DNA of 64,000 nucleotides, taken from Martelella radicis (GTDB lineage: Bacteria; Pseudomonadota; Alphaproteobacteria; Rhizobiales; Rhizobiaceae). The position numbers and the translations under genes were made by a program. Of this stretch, positions 7,920 to 17,643 are shown one piece after another; within the stretch, counting starts at the first letter, position 1; every line of letters starts with the position of its first letter. The notes beneath the pieces are model-generated. The model was given only the letters and a program-made list of their open reading frames with translations, did no database searches and was not told where the DNA came from. The stretch spans positions 1 through 64,000 of the forward strand of contig NZ_JACIDZ010000005.1 in the NCBI RefSeq assembly GCF_014196625.1, given 5' to 3'.

Positions 7920-9986
7920 ATGGCAGACGCAAAAGAACTCAATCCGGCACTGACGACCTGGGACGGGGCTTTGGGCCTGCCGCATTTCGACCGGATATCG
8001 GACGATGACTTCGCGCCCGCCTTCGAGCGGGCCATGGCCGACCATCTCGCCGAGATCGATGCAATCGCGGACAATTCCGAGGCACCGAGCTTCGTCAACA
8101 CGGTGGAGGCCCTGGAAGTCGCCGGCGACGCGCTGTCGCGGGTCGCGGCCATCTTCTTCACCCGCGCCGGCGCCGACACCAACCCGGCGATCCAGGCGCT
8201 GGAGCGCGAGATCGCGCCGAAGCTTTCGGCGCATTATTCGAAGATCGGCGCCAACAAAGCGCTGTTCTCGCGCATCGACGCGCTCTGGCGGGGCCGGCAG
8301 TCGCTTGGACTGACGCAAGAACAGGCAATCGTGCTGGAGCGCCACTGGAAGGGGCTTGTGCGCAGCGGCGCCCAGCTTGCCGGGGACGAACAGCAACGAC
8401 TTGCCGCGATCAACGGACGCCTCGCCGAGCTCGGCACCCGGTTCGGCCAGAACGTGCTCGCCGACGAGAGCGACTGGGCCATGTTTCTGACCGAGGACGA
8501 TGAGCTTGCCGGCCTTCCCGACTTTCTCACCGACGCCATGGCGGGCGCTGCCGCCGAGCGCGGCCGGCCGGATGCCCATGCCGTGACATTGTCGCGCTCG
8601 ATCGTGGAGCCGTTTCTCACCCTTTCGTCGCGGCGGGACCTGCGCGAAAAGGCTTTCCGAGCCTGGACCGCCCGCGGCCTTTCCGGCGGCGAACATGACA
8701 ACCGCGAGGTCATGAAGGAGACGCTGGCGCTTCGGGCCGAAAAGGCGAAGTTGCTCGGCTACGAGAATTTCGCGGCCCTGAAACTCGACAACACCATGGC
8801 GAAGACGGCCGACGCGGTGGATACGCTGTTGATGGATGTCTGGGAAAAGGCCGTGGGCGCTGCGGGCGAAGACGAGAAGGAGCTTCAGGCGCTGGTCGCC
8901 GAAGAGGGTGCCAACCACGAGATCGAGGCTTGGGACTGGCGCTATTACGCCGAGAAGCTCAGGACCCGCAAATTCGCCTTCTCCGAGAGCGAGGTGAAGC
9001 CTTATCTGCAGCTGGAAAAGATCCTCGAGGCCTGTTTCGCGGTGGCCGGACGGCTGTTCGGCATCTCCGCCGTCCACCGTCCGGATATCGTCGCCTATCA
9101 CCCGGATGTCCGCGTCTATGAGATCCGCGACGACAAGGACGAGGCTTTCGCTATCTTTCTCGGCGATTATTTCAACCGCGCCACCAAACGCTCCGGCGCC
9201 TGGATGAACGCGCTGCAGAGCCAGCACAGGCTGACGCTTCCAAACGGCAGCAAGGGCGAGCTGCCGATCGTGATCAATGTCTGCAATTTTGCCAAACCGG
9301 CCGAGGGCAAGCCGGCGCTGTTATCCCTTGATGACGCGCGCACGCTGTTTCATGAATTCGGACACGCGCTGCACGGCATGCTGTCCGATGTGACTTATCC
9401 GTCGGTCTCCGGCACCGGCGTCGATCGGGATTTCGTCGAACTGCCCTCACAGCTTTACGAACACTGGCTGACCGTGCCCGAAATCCTGCGCGCCTACGCC
9501 CTCAACTACCGCACCGGCGAAGCCATGCCTGACGCGCTGATGGAGAAGGTGCTCAAGGCGGCCAACTTCAATCAGGCGTTCGCCACCGTCGAATACACGG
9601 CCTGCGCCCTGGTCGACATGCATCTGCACACGGCAGAAACGCCGCCGGCCGACCCCGTGGCCTTCCAAGACGGCGTGCTGAACGCCATCGGCATGCCAAC
9701 GGCGATCGCCATGCGCCATGCGATACCGCACTTCCTGCACATCTTCTCCGGCGACGGCTATGCGGCAGGCTACTATTCCTACATGTGGTCTGAGGTGCTC
9801 GACGCCGATGCGTTCGAGGCATTCGAGGAGACGGGCGACGTCTTTGATCCGCAAGAAGCAGAGCAATTGCGGAAGGAAATCCTCTCAAGGGGCGGCTCGG
9901 TGCGCGCGGAAGATGCCTACCGCGCCTTCAGGGGAAAGATGCCGAGCCCGGATGCCATGCTGCGCGGACGCGGTCTGATATCCTGA
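7920..9986 (+). CDS. M3 family oligopeptidase (peptidyl-dipeptidase Dcp / oligopeptidase A type)
   Basis: A cytoplasmic zinc metallopeptidase that degrades short peptides. The 688-residue length is normal for Dcp and PrlC. The zinc site HEFGHALHG (HExxH near residue 477) is intact, with a third ligand expected about 25 residues later in the family (ELPSQLYEHW). The start is uncertain: ATG at 7920 (MADAKELNP) fits homologues, while ATGs at 7899 and 7911 and a TTG at 7887 are in frame. The gene is divergent from marR. Distinguishing dipeptidyl carboxypeptidase from oligopeptidase A activity is not possible by eye. Confidence 0.92.
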   Translation: MADAKELNPALTTWDGALGLPHFDRISDDDFAPAFERAMADHLAEIDAIADNSEAPSFVNTVEALEVAGDALSRVAAIFFTRAGADTNPAIQALEREIAPKLSAHYSKIGANKALFSRIDALWRGRQSLGLTQEQAIVLERHWKGLVRSGAQLAGDEQQRLAAINGRLAELGTRFGQNVLADESDWAMFLTEDDELAGLPDFLTDAMAGAAAERGRPDAHAVTLSRSIVEPFLTLSSRRDLREKAFRAWTARGLSGGEHDNREVMKETLALRAEKAKLLGYENFAALKLDNTMAKTADAVDTLLMDVWEKAVGAAGEDEKELQALVAEEGANHEIEAWDWRYYAEKLRTRKFAFSESEVKPYLQLEKILEACFAVAGRLFGISAVHRPDIVAYHPDVRVYEIRDDKDEAFAIFLGDYFNRATKRSGAWMNALQSQHRLTLPNGSKGELPIVINVCNFAKPAEGKPALLSLDDARTLFHEFGHALHGMLSDVTYPSVSGTGVDRDFVELPSQLYEHWLTVPEILRAYALNYRTGEAMPDALMEKVLKAANFNQAFATVEYTACALVDMHLHTAETPPADPVAFQDGVLNAIGMPTAIAMRHAIPHFLHIFSGDGYAAGYYSYMWSEVLDADAFEAFEETGDVFDPQEAEQLRKEILSRGGSVRAEDAYRAFRGKMPSPDAMLRGRGLIS

Positions 9987-10571
9987 TGCGAATCCAGTAA
10001 AGACTGTGCGGCAGAAGCCCCTCGTCCCGGCGCTGCCGCATAATCTCCAGCAATATCTCCGGCCTCCTTTTTTCTGCTCCGTTATGCAGAGCAGGCAAAG
10101 ACTTTGCTTGCCATGTCTCGCCAGTGCCGCTCCGTCAGGCGGGAGATATTGAGGCCTAGCAGGCGGATGCTGATCGGCGTCCGCAGATTGCTTCAAGGCC
10201 CCCAGCGGTTCCCGATCGCGTCAAAGAGCGGCCGCCGGAAGGCTTGCCGGTAAAGCCTGTGGCAAGCCCGCCGACTCGCCAGGGTCGCGGTCCCTGGAGC
10301 GGCACTCGCTATGCTCTCAAGCTCCATCTGAATTGATCCTCTTCTCCGCACAGACGGCCACAGAATAGCCATGACTTCGGCACAAGAAAGCACGTCATGG
10401 TTGTTTTCAAAGCCTTGCCTATCGTCATGGTAAAAGCCCCGCCAGACCGTTAAGCCTGATCGCCATCGTCGGCGAAACAAAAGACCGGAGTTTGATCCGA
10501 ACGGAACACGGGACTGTGCTTGCGACAGGACCGTTTTGACCGCTGGCTTTTCCTGACGTGAGGATGTGTCG
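9987..10571. other. Intergenic region after the oligopeptidase gene
   Basis: No gene is supported in these 585 bases. A hairpin with stem TGCGGCAG / CTGCCGCA and an 18-base loop (about 10008-10041) may act as terminator for the oligopeptidase gene although it lacks a T tract. On the minus strand, about 10082-10184 contains 34 sense codons between stops with a protein-like hydrophobic pattern, possibly a gene relic, but it is not identifiable. The right end carries the ribosome site for the ABC gene (GAGG at 10560-10563). Confidence 0.4.
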
Positions 10572-12296
10572 ATGTTGAAGAAAAAACCCAATAATAACAA
10601 AGAACTTCTGACCGCGATCGGTGTTTCCTACAGAGCGCTGGGCGGCGTCGCCGTCTTCAGCGCCGTGGTCAATATCCTTGCCCTGACAGGCACGCTTTTC
10701 ATGCTGCAGGTCTATGACCGCGTCATTCCCAGCCATTCCGGGGCGACGCTACTGGCGCTGTTCGCGCTCGTTGTCCTGCTCTATCTGCTGATGGGCATTC
10801 TCGACAATGCCCGCAGCCGGGTGCTTGCCCGGATCGGCGCCCGGTTTCAGGACCGGCTGGACGAACGGGTGTTCCGGATCGTGCTGAAGCAGTCGCGGCT
10901 GCCGTCCGAACGGCAAAAACCTGCCGTCGCGCTCAACAGCCTGGGCACGATCCAGGGTTTTCTCGCCTCGCCCCTGCCGGGCGCGATCTTCGACCTGCCC
11001 TGGGTGCCGTTCTTTCTGACCATCATGTTCGCCTTCAGCATCTGGCTCGGGCTTCTGGGCATTGCCGGCGCAATCATCGTCGCCGCGCTGGCCGTCGCCA
11101 ACCAGTGGCTGACAAAGCGAAAAAACGCAGACGCCTACAGAATCAGGCTCGAAGCGGATGCGGAAACGGAGCGAACGCGCAAGCAGATCGAGACCGTTCT
11201 CGGGCTCGGCATGGTCGGCCCGTTCCTCACGCGCTGGAAGGGCCTGCGGGCCACTTCGCTCGATGCCAATCTTGCGACCTCCGACATTTCCGGCCGGCTG
11301 ACCTCGGCTTCCAAGGCGGTGCGCCAGTTGCTGCAGTCCGCAGCCCTGGGCCTCGGCGCCGTCCTCGTTCTTGCCGGCGACTTTCATGCCGGCGCGATGA
11401 TCGCCTGTTCCATCCTTCTCGGCCGGGCGCTGGCGCCGATCGAACAGGTGATCGGCCAATGGGGCCTGATCCAGCGCGCATGGGAGGCCTGGAAGAACCT
11501 CTCGGTCCTGTTTGAAACCATCGAGGACGAAACACAGCATATGCCGCTGCCGCGGCCCGAGGCGCGGATCGACGTCGAGGCGGCGAGCGTCGTGCCGCCC
11601 GGCGAGCGCAAACCGGTTCTGCATGCGATCACCTTCTCGATCACGCCCGGCAAGGCTCTGGCCGTGATCGGACCCTGCGCCGCGGGCAAATCCTCGCTGG
11701 CGCGGGCGCTCACCGGCGTCTGGCCGGCAGCGGCAGGCATCATCCGGCTGGGCGGCGCGGATATCAATGAATATCCGCCGGACACGCTCGGCCGCTATCT
11801 CGGCTATCTGCCGCAGACCGTGACGCTGTTTCCGGGAACCGTGGCGCAGAACATTGCACGTTTCGACGAAAATGCCGATCCCGCGGCGATCGTACGGGCA
11901 GCGCAAAAGGCGGAAGCGCACAAGATGATCCTCAACCTGCCCATGGGCTATGACACCGTTCTGACGGAAGGCGAAAGCCTGCTTTCCGGCGGGCAACGCC
12001 AGAGGCTCGGCCTGGCGCGCGCGCTCTACGGCGATCCGCTGGTTCTGGTGCTCGATGAGCCGAATGCCAGTCTGGACGATGACGGATTGCGGGCGCTGAA
12101 CGGGGCCATCGCGGAAGCCAAGACCGATGGCCGCGCCGTCATCATCATGTCCCACCGCCCGTCTGCGCTGGCCGAATGCGACGAGGTCCTGGTCCTGGAA
12201 AAAGGCCAGGTCCGGGCCTTTGGTCCGCGCGACGAGGTGTTGAGCCGCATCACCGGCACGCAGATGCCGAACGTGGTCGCCGGAGGAGCAAAATAA
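10572..12296 (+). CDS. Type I secretion system permease/ATPase (PrtD/HlyB-type)
   Basis: The inner-membrane ABC exporter of a type I secretion system: an N-terminal membrane domain (hydrophobic segments about residues 25-300) fused to a nucleotide-binding domain. The Walker A GPCAAGKSS is near residue 366, the signature LSGGQRQRLGLARAL near 471 and Walker B LVLVLDEPNASLD near 488. There is no N-terminal C39 peptidase or C39-like domain, which is the PrtD/AprD arrangement. At 574 residues it is full length. ATG 10572 is preferred, with GAGG 8 bases upstream; a GTG at 10566 is also in frame. One base separates it from the adaptor gene. The likely substrate is the convergent RTX protein. Confidence 0.93.
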   Translation: MLKKKPNNNKELLTAIGVSYRALGGVAVFSAVVNILALTGTLFMLQVYDRVIPSHSGATLLALFALVVLLYLLMGILDNARSRVLARIGARFQDRLDERVFRIVLKQSRLPSERQKPAVALNSLGTIQGFLASPLPGAIFDLPWVPFFLTIMFAFSIWLGLLGIAGAIIVAALAVANQWLTKRKNADAYRIRLEADAETERTRKQIETVLGLGMVGPFLTRWKGLRATSLDANLATSDISGRLTSASKAVRQLLQSAALGLGAVLVLAGDFHAGAMIACSILLGRALAPIEQVIGQWGLIQRAWEAWKNLSVLFETIEDETQHMPLPRPEARIDVEAASVVPPGERKPVLHAITFSITPGKALAVIGPCAAGKSSLARALTGVWPAAAGIIRLGGADINEYPPDTLGRYLGYLPQTVTLFPGTVAQNIARFDENADPAAIVRAAQKAEAHKMILNLPMGYDTVLTEGESLLSGGQRQRLGLARALYGDPLVLVLDEPNASLDDDGLRALNGAIAEAKTDGRAVIIMSHRPSALAECDEVLVLEKGQVRAFGPRDEVLSRITGTQMPNVVAGGAK

Positions 12297-12297
12297 G

Positions 12298-13593
12298 ATG
12301 TCCGAGAGATTGTCACCGAAGAAATTCCTCGTCACGGGTTTCATGGCGCTCGCGCTCGGCCTCGGCGGCATTGCCCTCTGGGGCGCGGCCACGCGCATCA
12401 ACGGAGCGCTGATCGCCGCGGGCCAGGTTGAAGCACAGGCGCGCCGCCAGGTTATCCAGCATCAATATGGCGGCATTGTCGCGAAGATCGACGTGCATGA
12501 CGGCGAAAAGGTCAAGGCCGGCCAGCAGCTTGTCCTGCTTGATGACAGCGAACTCAACGGTCAGCGGATGATCCTCAACCGGCAGATCTTTGAGGCGAGG
12601 GCCAAGCTGGAGCGGGCGCGCGCGCAGGCGCAGGGCGCGGACGAACTCGCCTTTTCCCCCGCGCTTGTCGCCGAGGTAAAGGCCAATCCCGACTATCAAT
12701 CCGTTCTGGAGGATGAACGCAAGGTGTTCGACGTCCAGGCGGAATCCAATGCCCTGATGGCGCAGCAGCTTGCCGAACAACAGACGCAGGCCAATGCCGT
12801 CATCGCAGCCAATCGCGAACAGATCGCCGCGTTCGAGAAGGCGCTTGCCATCGATGATCAGGAGATCGACCGCTATCAGGGGCTCCTTGACCGCGGTCTG
12901 GCCCAGGCGAACAGCCTTTCCAGCATGAAGCACGAGGCGGCAATGGTGGAGGCCGAGATCGCGGATCTCAAGGCCGAGATCGCCGAGGTCAACGGCAAGC
13001 TCGCCGGCTATGCCGTGCAATTGCTGAGAGTGAAGGCCGATGCGCGCCTTGCCGCGCAGCAGGAATATGCCGAAACCCAGCCGCAGCTCGCGCAAATGGA
13101 AGAGAAACTGAATGTCATCGAAAAGGAATATGACAGGCTTTCGCTGCGCGCGCCCATGGACGGGACGGTTTATGACCTGAAGGTTTTCACCATTGGCGGC
13201 GTCATTCAGCCCGGCGCGGAGGTGGCGGCGATCGCCGCGGACGACGAGCCTCTCACGCTGGCGCTTCGGGTTCCGCCCGCCGAGATCGACCGGGTTTCGG
13301 TCGGACAGGAGGCGATCGTCAAGCTTCCGAATTTCGACAGCCGCTCCACGCCCGAGCTTTTCGGCACCGTTCGAACCGTTTCCGCCGATGTGCTGACGGA
13401 GGAAAGGACCGGCACCCCCTATTTCCGGGTCGAGGCCACGCTTGCCCCCGCCTCCGAGGAGGAAGCAGAAGAGCTCGGGATCAAGCCGGGAATGCCGGTC
13501 ACGGCCTTCATCCAGACCGGCGCCCGCAGCCCGGTCTCCTACCTGCTGAAACCGATGAGCGACTATTTCGACATGGCTTTCCGCGACGATTGA
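12298..13593 (+). CDS. HlyD-family periplasmic adaptor of type I secretion
   Basis: The membrane-fusion protein that links the ABC exporter to an outer-membrane TolC channel. The 431-residue protein has one N-terminal membrane helix (about residues 15-32), a lipoyl/barrel-sandwich half, a long coiled-coil hairpin rich in Ala, Glu and Gln (about 90-280), the second lipoyl half with LSLRAPMDGTVYDL near 280-293, and a beta-barrel C-terminus. It starts one base after the ABC stop, so the two form an operon. No TolC gene is in the window; rhizobial type I systems commonly use a TolC encoded elsewhere. Confidence 0.93.
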   Translation: MSERLSPKKFLVTGFMALALGLGGIALWGAATRINGALIAAGQVEAQARRQVIQHQYGGIVAKIDVHDGEKVKAGQQLVLLDDSELNGQRMILNRQIFEARAKLERARAQAQGADELAFSPALVAEVKANPDYQSVLEDERKVFDVQAESNALMAQQLAEQQTQANAVIAANREQIAAFEKALAIDDQEIDRYQGLLDRGLAQANSLSSMKHEAAMVEAEIADLKAEIAEVNGKLAGYAVQLLRVKADARLAAQQEYAETQPQLAQMEEKLNVIEKEYDRLSLRAPMDGTVYDLKVFTIGGVIQPGAEVAAIAADDEPLTLALRVPPAEIDRVSVGQEAIVKLPNFDSRSTPELFGTVRTVSADVLTEERTGTPYFRVEATLAPASEEEAEELGIKPGMPVTAFIQTGARSPVSYLLKPMSDYFDMAFRDD

Positions 13594-13839
13594 GCGAATT
13601 TCCGCGAAAACCGAAGGCCCCACCCCTGCGGCACCGCCCGGCGGTGTCCGGCTTTGGCCGTTGGGACGAAGATGGAAGAAGTGCTGATGAGGCGACCCGG
13701 ATGCCCGGTTCGAACGGATGCCGGGCGCGACCGCCCCGACCTGAAACTCCCGTTTGCGGCCAAAGCCGCAACACTTTCAAGACGGACCCGTGAGATGGAC
13801 CCGAAGGGCGAACACGGCACAGGTCGCCTTCCATGCGAA

Positions 13840-13870
13840 GCGGCGCGGACCGGCTTCCGGTCCGCGCCGC
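13840..13870. terminator. Long perfect hairpin between convergent secretion and RTX genes
   Basis: A 14-bp perfect stem (GCGGCGCGGACCGG and its complement) with a 3-base loop sits between the adaptor (ends 13593) and the RTX gene (ends 13891 on the other strand). There is no T tract on either side, so it may slow or end transcription without being a textbook terminator. Nothing else is seen in 13594-13839. Confidence 0.5.
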
Positions 13871-13890
13871 CATTTCCCAAATCCCCGCCG

Positions 13891-16356
13891 TCAGGCGAAG
13901 ATGAAATCGCTTTCGGCAAGTTGCTGACCGGCGGCAAGCGCGATATCGATCTCGTTTTCACCGGCCTTGATCACCGCACAATAGCCGAGGTCCTCGTCGG
14001 CGGGGTTGTAGTAGAGATGGCTTTGCAGCTCGTTCCAGCTGTCGAGCTCGGCAATCTGGCTCAGGTCGATCTTGTCCTTCGACAGGGCAAAATCGAGGAT
14101 CTTGTCGTGGCCGAACATCGCTTCAAAGACGAACGTGTCACTCTCAGAGCCACCGTAGAGGCTGTCATCACCTGTGCCGCCATTGATCGTGTCGTTTCCC
14201 AGCTCGCCATAAATGAAGTCGTCTCCGGCGCCGCCATAAATGGTGTCCCTGTCAAACAGGGCAGGCCCCATGATAGAGGATTGACCGTCTGCAGCCTTCG
14301 TGCCTCCACCATAGATGATGTCGTTGCCGTCACCGCCATGGATGATGTCGTTGCCCGCATCGCCATAGATAAGGTCATCTCCTCTGCCGCCATCAATCAT
14401 GTCGTCACCGCTGCCGGCATAGATGCGATCTTCACCGCGTGAGCCAAAGATCCTGTCGTGGCCGCCAAGCCCGAAAACATCGCTTTTCTTGGGATCATCA
14501 TCTATGTCATGGGTTGGATCCAGTCCGACTCTTTTTCCGGCATAGATGATATCACTTTGCTCCGTTCCCAGTGCAATGGAGTAACCGCTATAGCCTCCTC
14601 CACCTTGGATAATGCCGCTATTGCCAAATGAAGCGACAAAATCGCCATTATACATGGATTTATATAGATTATTCCAGCTATCATAGACTCCTGATTCTCT
14701 GAAAGACTCCATGAAACTTGAATCCCCGTTTATTTGCTTTGCCTCTGCAAATGATTGCCCCTCAGACCAAAATTTAAACACGTCGTACTCTTTCATATAG
14801 TAGATGCCGGACGCCAGGATAGAATTCAGCAAAGCCATCTCGGCTGCAAAATATCCGGCATCTCCTGGTCGCAGGGACTGCCCGTGTTCATGCGCGATTT
14901 TGGAAATTTCAGGTACGACATCATTATCCAGACGAATTTCTGCGACTGTATGACCACCGAGGTAAATCCCCAGATACTGCGTGGGACTTCCGACAACTGA
15001 AAAACTATAGCTCCCTTTGTGTGAATTCTGATTTTCAAACCACTGGACGAAACTGTCCTCTCTCGGATCGAAATCGCACACTTGCAAATAGGTCTTTGTG
15101 TCCGCATGGAAACTATAATCGTGGCCGTGGTTACCACCGTGGAGGACATATTCGCCGACGCGGATCAATTGGCGCATTCCCATAGTCAACAGGCCAGCTC
15201 CGGGGACCGAGCCAATAACATCCTGCAGGGCGTAGGCAAATGTAATCAAATTCCAGTCCGAGTCAGGCGCAGCTGATTCCACAATGATGTCCTTGCCGGT
15301 CAGCGCCATCGACATGAATGTGTCGTGCCCTTCGCCGCCCCAGGCGTCAACAATACCGGACCGCCACCCGTCCCCGAATGAGAACGTCAGGAAGTCGTTT
15401 CCGTCCTCGCCAAACACCATGGCGTTTCCGCCTTTTTCATACGCAATATTGTCATTGCCGTTTCCGCCCTTGATGATGACATTCCATAGGTAGTAATTGT
15501 CGTTATTTGCAGGTTTCGATGAGGTCCCACAGATAACAGCGTGATCATCTCCGTCGCCAAGATCAAAATAGGCAAATGGCATTTCGCTGGCATTCTCGGA
15601 ACGCAACCAGTCATCGCCAGCACCCATTTCTGCTTGGATGGCGAAATCTGTATCGCGATCATCTATACGAAGGTAGTCATATTTACTTCCAAATGTTATT
15701 TTTGCGGCGTATGTATTCTTTCCAACAAAAAATTCATTATAATTATGGTAAGTTCTGAGATTACTTATTCCTTTAATATTTGAATGATAATTAACTTCTA
15801 AGTAATGAATATATTCATAAAACCAGTCGCGCGAATAATCTACATCTTCAATAACCAACGCAACGTGTTTGTCGCCTTCGATGGTGCAACTCATCCAGAT
15901 GCCATATCCCGGCATACTGCTTCCGCCACTTGCATATGTGGATTTTGTCACCTCGAAATCGTCATCATAGACGTCATAGGCGGCGGTACCGGCATAACCA
16001 CCAACTGTCTGAGCTTCGGCGAATGAGGGAAGCGCCAGATCGCCTGTGCCGGTCTGCCACGCGCTGCGGGATCTGCCCTCAAACGAAAACGTATCGGGTT
16101 GCGCCGTCAGCACTGAACCATCGACGGGGACGACCTGCCGGGCCTTCTCGTCATAACCATCCGCATTCGACGGAAGCGCCGCCGGATCGGGAGCAAACAG
16201 GTCGCGTGCGTGATGCTGCCGGACCTCGTCATCTTGCGCGGCGGAAGCATTCCCCTCGGCATCGCCGATCATCTCCAGGTATTGGGTTTTGTCCTTGCCC
16301 TGCGTCGACCTGGTCTGATCTTCACCAAGAACATCGATCCAGAATTGGTTTCTCAT
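13891..16356 (-). CDS. RTX (calcium-binding nonapeptide) secreted protein of unknown function
   Basis: An 821-residue protein with a C-terminal RTX block (about residues 629-745) of roughly nine GGxGxDxLx-type nonapeptides, such as GGRGDDLIYGDAGNDIIHGG, interrupted by one 20-residue insert. A second, degenerate block (about 245-342, with GDGDD, GGNGNDN, GEDGND, GGEGHD) sits mid-protein. No protease, lipase or other catalytic motif was recognised. There is no Sec signal; a C-terminal type I signal ending in DFIFA is consistent with export by the adjacent ABC/HlyD pair. The start at 16356 has a strong GGAGGA. The middle of the gene (about 14500-15900) is clearly AT-richer than its neighbours, suggesting acquisition. 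Confidence 0.85.
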   Translation of the reverse strand: MRNQFWIDVLGEDQTRSTQGKDKTQYLEMIGDAEGNASAAQDDEVRQHHARDLFAPDPAALPSNADGYDEKARQVVPVDGSVLTAQPDTFSFEGRSRSAWQTGTGDLALPSFAEAQTVGGYAGTAAYDVYDDDFEVTKSTYASGGSSMPGYGIWMSCTIEGDKHVALVIEDVDYSRDWFYEYIHYLEVNYHSNIKGISNLRTYHNYNEFFVGKNTYAAKITFGSKYDYLRIDDRDTDFAIQAEMGAGDDWLRSENASEMPFAYFDLGDGDDHAVICGTSSKPANNDNYYLWNVIIKGGNGNDNIAYEKGGNAMVFGEDGNDFLTFSFGDGWRSGIVDAWGGEGHDTFMSMALTGKDIIVESAAPDSDWNLITFAYALQDVIGSVPGAGLLTMGMRQLIRVGEYVLHGGNHGHDYSFHADTKTYLQVCDFDPREDSFVQWFENQNSHKGSYSFSVVGSPTQYLGIYLGGHTVAEIRLDNDVVPEISKIAHEHGQSLRPGDAGYFAAEMALLNSILASGIYYMKEYDVFKFWSEGQSFAEAKQINGDSSFMESFRESGVYDSWNNLYKSMYNGDFVASFGNSGIIQGGGGYSGYSIALGTEQSDIIYAGKRVGLDPTHDIDDDPKKSDVFGLGGHDRIFGSRGEDRIYAGSGDDMIDGGRGDDLIYGDAGNDIIHGGDGNDIIYGGGTKAADGQSSIMGPALFDRDTIYGGAGDDFIYGELGNDTINGGTGDDSLYGGSESDTFVFEAMFGHDKILDFALSKDKIDLSQIAELDSWNELQSHLYYNPADEDLGYCAVIKAGENEIDIALAAGQQLAESDFIFA

Positions 16357-17424
16357 CTTCGTCTCCTCCCGAGCCCGCCAGGGGTTCGGCTATTCTTTTC
16401 CCCGCTCTTGCATGCAGCCTTCCTTCTCGGATTTCCTGCGGCTGCGAACGCGGTGTTTTTTGCCAGGGAATGAGGCCCTGTCCCCCTGCGGTCCTTGCAC
16501 GACACATGGTTCCTCCCCGTGCCTGACGGGCGACCGCAGAAGCCCGTTTCCGCAAGAGCCGCTCAAGGCCCCGCGGATTTCGTCTTTTGTTTCATGAATG
16601 TCCGGATTTAACCGGCAGACGCCGTCAGGCGCGTCACGGCGGATGGCCGCTCAGACCGTGCCCCCGGATTTCGGCGCGCCTGTCGCTGCCGGGATCGTCA
16701 AAATGACTGTCCCGGCAGAGTGAACCTGCCGATTTCGTGGAAGCATGAGGGGAACCTGCCACACGGGCAAGGTCCTGAAACGCAACAGCGTCGGAAGACA
16801 AGCCGTGGTTTCGGTTTACGGTAATTTCAGCAAAGACGGATGATGATTTTACGTCCGTTCTTGCGTGAAAACGAGAAGATCGAAGCCCGCTCCGATTGCG
16901 AAACAAGCCGCCGATATCCGGCAAGACCGAAGCGGGTTCTTGCCCGGGTATGGCGCGAGGAAGGAAGTAAACGCCTATGCTTGCCCCGCCGGGAGCATGG
17001 ACCACGCGAGCGTTTTTCATTTCAACCTGCCTTCGGAAGGCGGGACCGCAGGGAAACCAGGGGTTCCCGCACACTTCCGTCCGCCTCGCAGGCGCAGGCA
17101 GAGCCTCAAATGCGACATCTGCCGCTCCCGGCTTTCCGGAAACAGATGAAAACCAATGCATCTGCTTTCGCCGAGGTTGTAATTTTCTACATATACAACT
17201 TTTATCAAATGGTCAAATTAATTTTCAAACTACAACGATACCGCGCTGTTCGGGCGGTTTGAACGGAAAGCGCTCTTCCGGAAAAGTGTCGGCCTAAAAG
17301 GAGGACACGTTCACGCCCGCTCTCAAGACCCGTGAGCCTCTGGCCTAGCCGACAAGGAGCGGGACCAATGCGGCAACAACCACGGTTGCGGCAACGTTGT
17401 AGTTCGCAGAACGACAAAGAAGTC
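16357..17424. other. Gene-poor region upstream of the RTX gene
   Basis: About 1.07 kb without a supportable gene. Both strands have open frames of 90-175 codons (16634-17161 minus, 16840-17262 plus), but they overlap each other, have no family resemblance and are rich in Arg, Pro and Ser as random GC-rich frames are. A hairpin with 9-bp outer stem CTGCCGGGA / TCCCGGCAG and an inner GTCA/TGAC stem lies at 16686-16718. An AT-rich patch at about 17175-17240 could hold promoters, including the RTX promoter, although no clear -35/-10 was fixed. Confidence 0.4.
16686..16718. repeat. Inverted repeat / hairpin in the gene-poor region
   Basis: CTGCCGGGA-TC-GTCA-AAA-TGAC-TG-TCCCGGCAG forms a long hairpin with one 2x2 internal loop. 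No T tract follows on either strand. Function unknown. Confidence 0.5.
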
Positions 17425-17643
17425 TCAAGGCTTCGCCCCTTCAGATCCAACCGACGGCAGCAACATCTGATCAAGCTCGACGCCCGCTATGCTCAAAGCC
17501 ACAAGGAAAGCGATCAGTGCAACCACAACCCAAAATGGTTTTCGGTTGTAGACCGGCGTTGGCCTGAAACAGTAGGAACACGTCTTCGTTCCGCACCGTA
17601 ACTCATGGTGACATGAACATTCGAACAGTCTGAGATTCTTCAA
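17425..17643 (-). CDS. Small zinc-ribbon-like membrane protein
   Basis: A 72-residue protein with cysteines at positions 9, 11, 17, 22 and 25 (…CSCHHELRCG…CSYC…) followed by RPTPVYNR and a single hydrophobic helix (about residues 37-57). This Cys-rich head plus one helix resembles small rhizobial proteins of unknown role that I recall but cannot name precisely. The start is unusual: a TAG stop lies two codons upstream, so translation must begin at the TTG at 17643 or later, and no ATG is available before the cysteines. No strong ribosome site is visible. It may be real but poorly expressed, or a relic. Confidence 0.45.
   Translation of the reverse strand: MKNLRLFECSCHHELRCGTKTCSYCFRPTPVYNRKPFWVVVALIAFLVALSIAGVELDQMLLPSVGSEGAKP

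Noticed and set aside
10082-10184. Minus-strand segment with protein-like stretch LRTPISIRLLGLNIS
   Set aside because: Only 34 codons between stops with no start and no certain homology; a relic of a DinB-like C-terminus was considered but not supportable.
10749-12401. 550-codon open frame opposite the type I ABC transporter gene
   Set aside because: It is an antisense frame kept open by GC-rich codon bias; its residues (His, Arg, Asp, Gln rich) have no family pattern, whereas the opposite strand has all ABC motifs.
13698-13725. GCCCGG-TTCGAAC-GGATGCCGGGC as a tRNA T arm or operator
   Set aside because: The inner stem does not pair as a T arm and no other tRNA part is present; it is a weak hairpin in the spacer after the adaptor gene.
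16634-17262. Overlapping 175- and 140-codon frames on opposite strands in the gene-poor region
   Set aside because: No ribosome site, no family resemblance and mutual overlap; they look like chance GC-rich frames.
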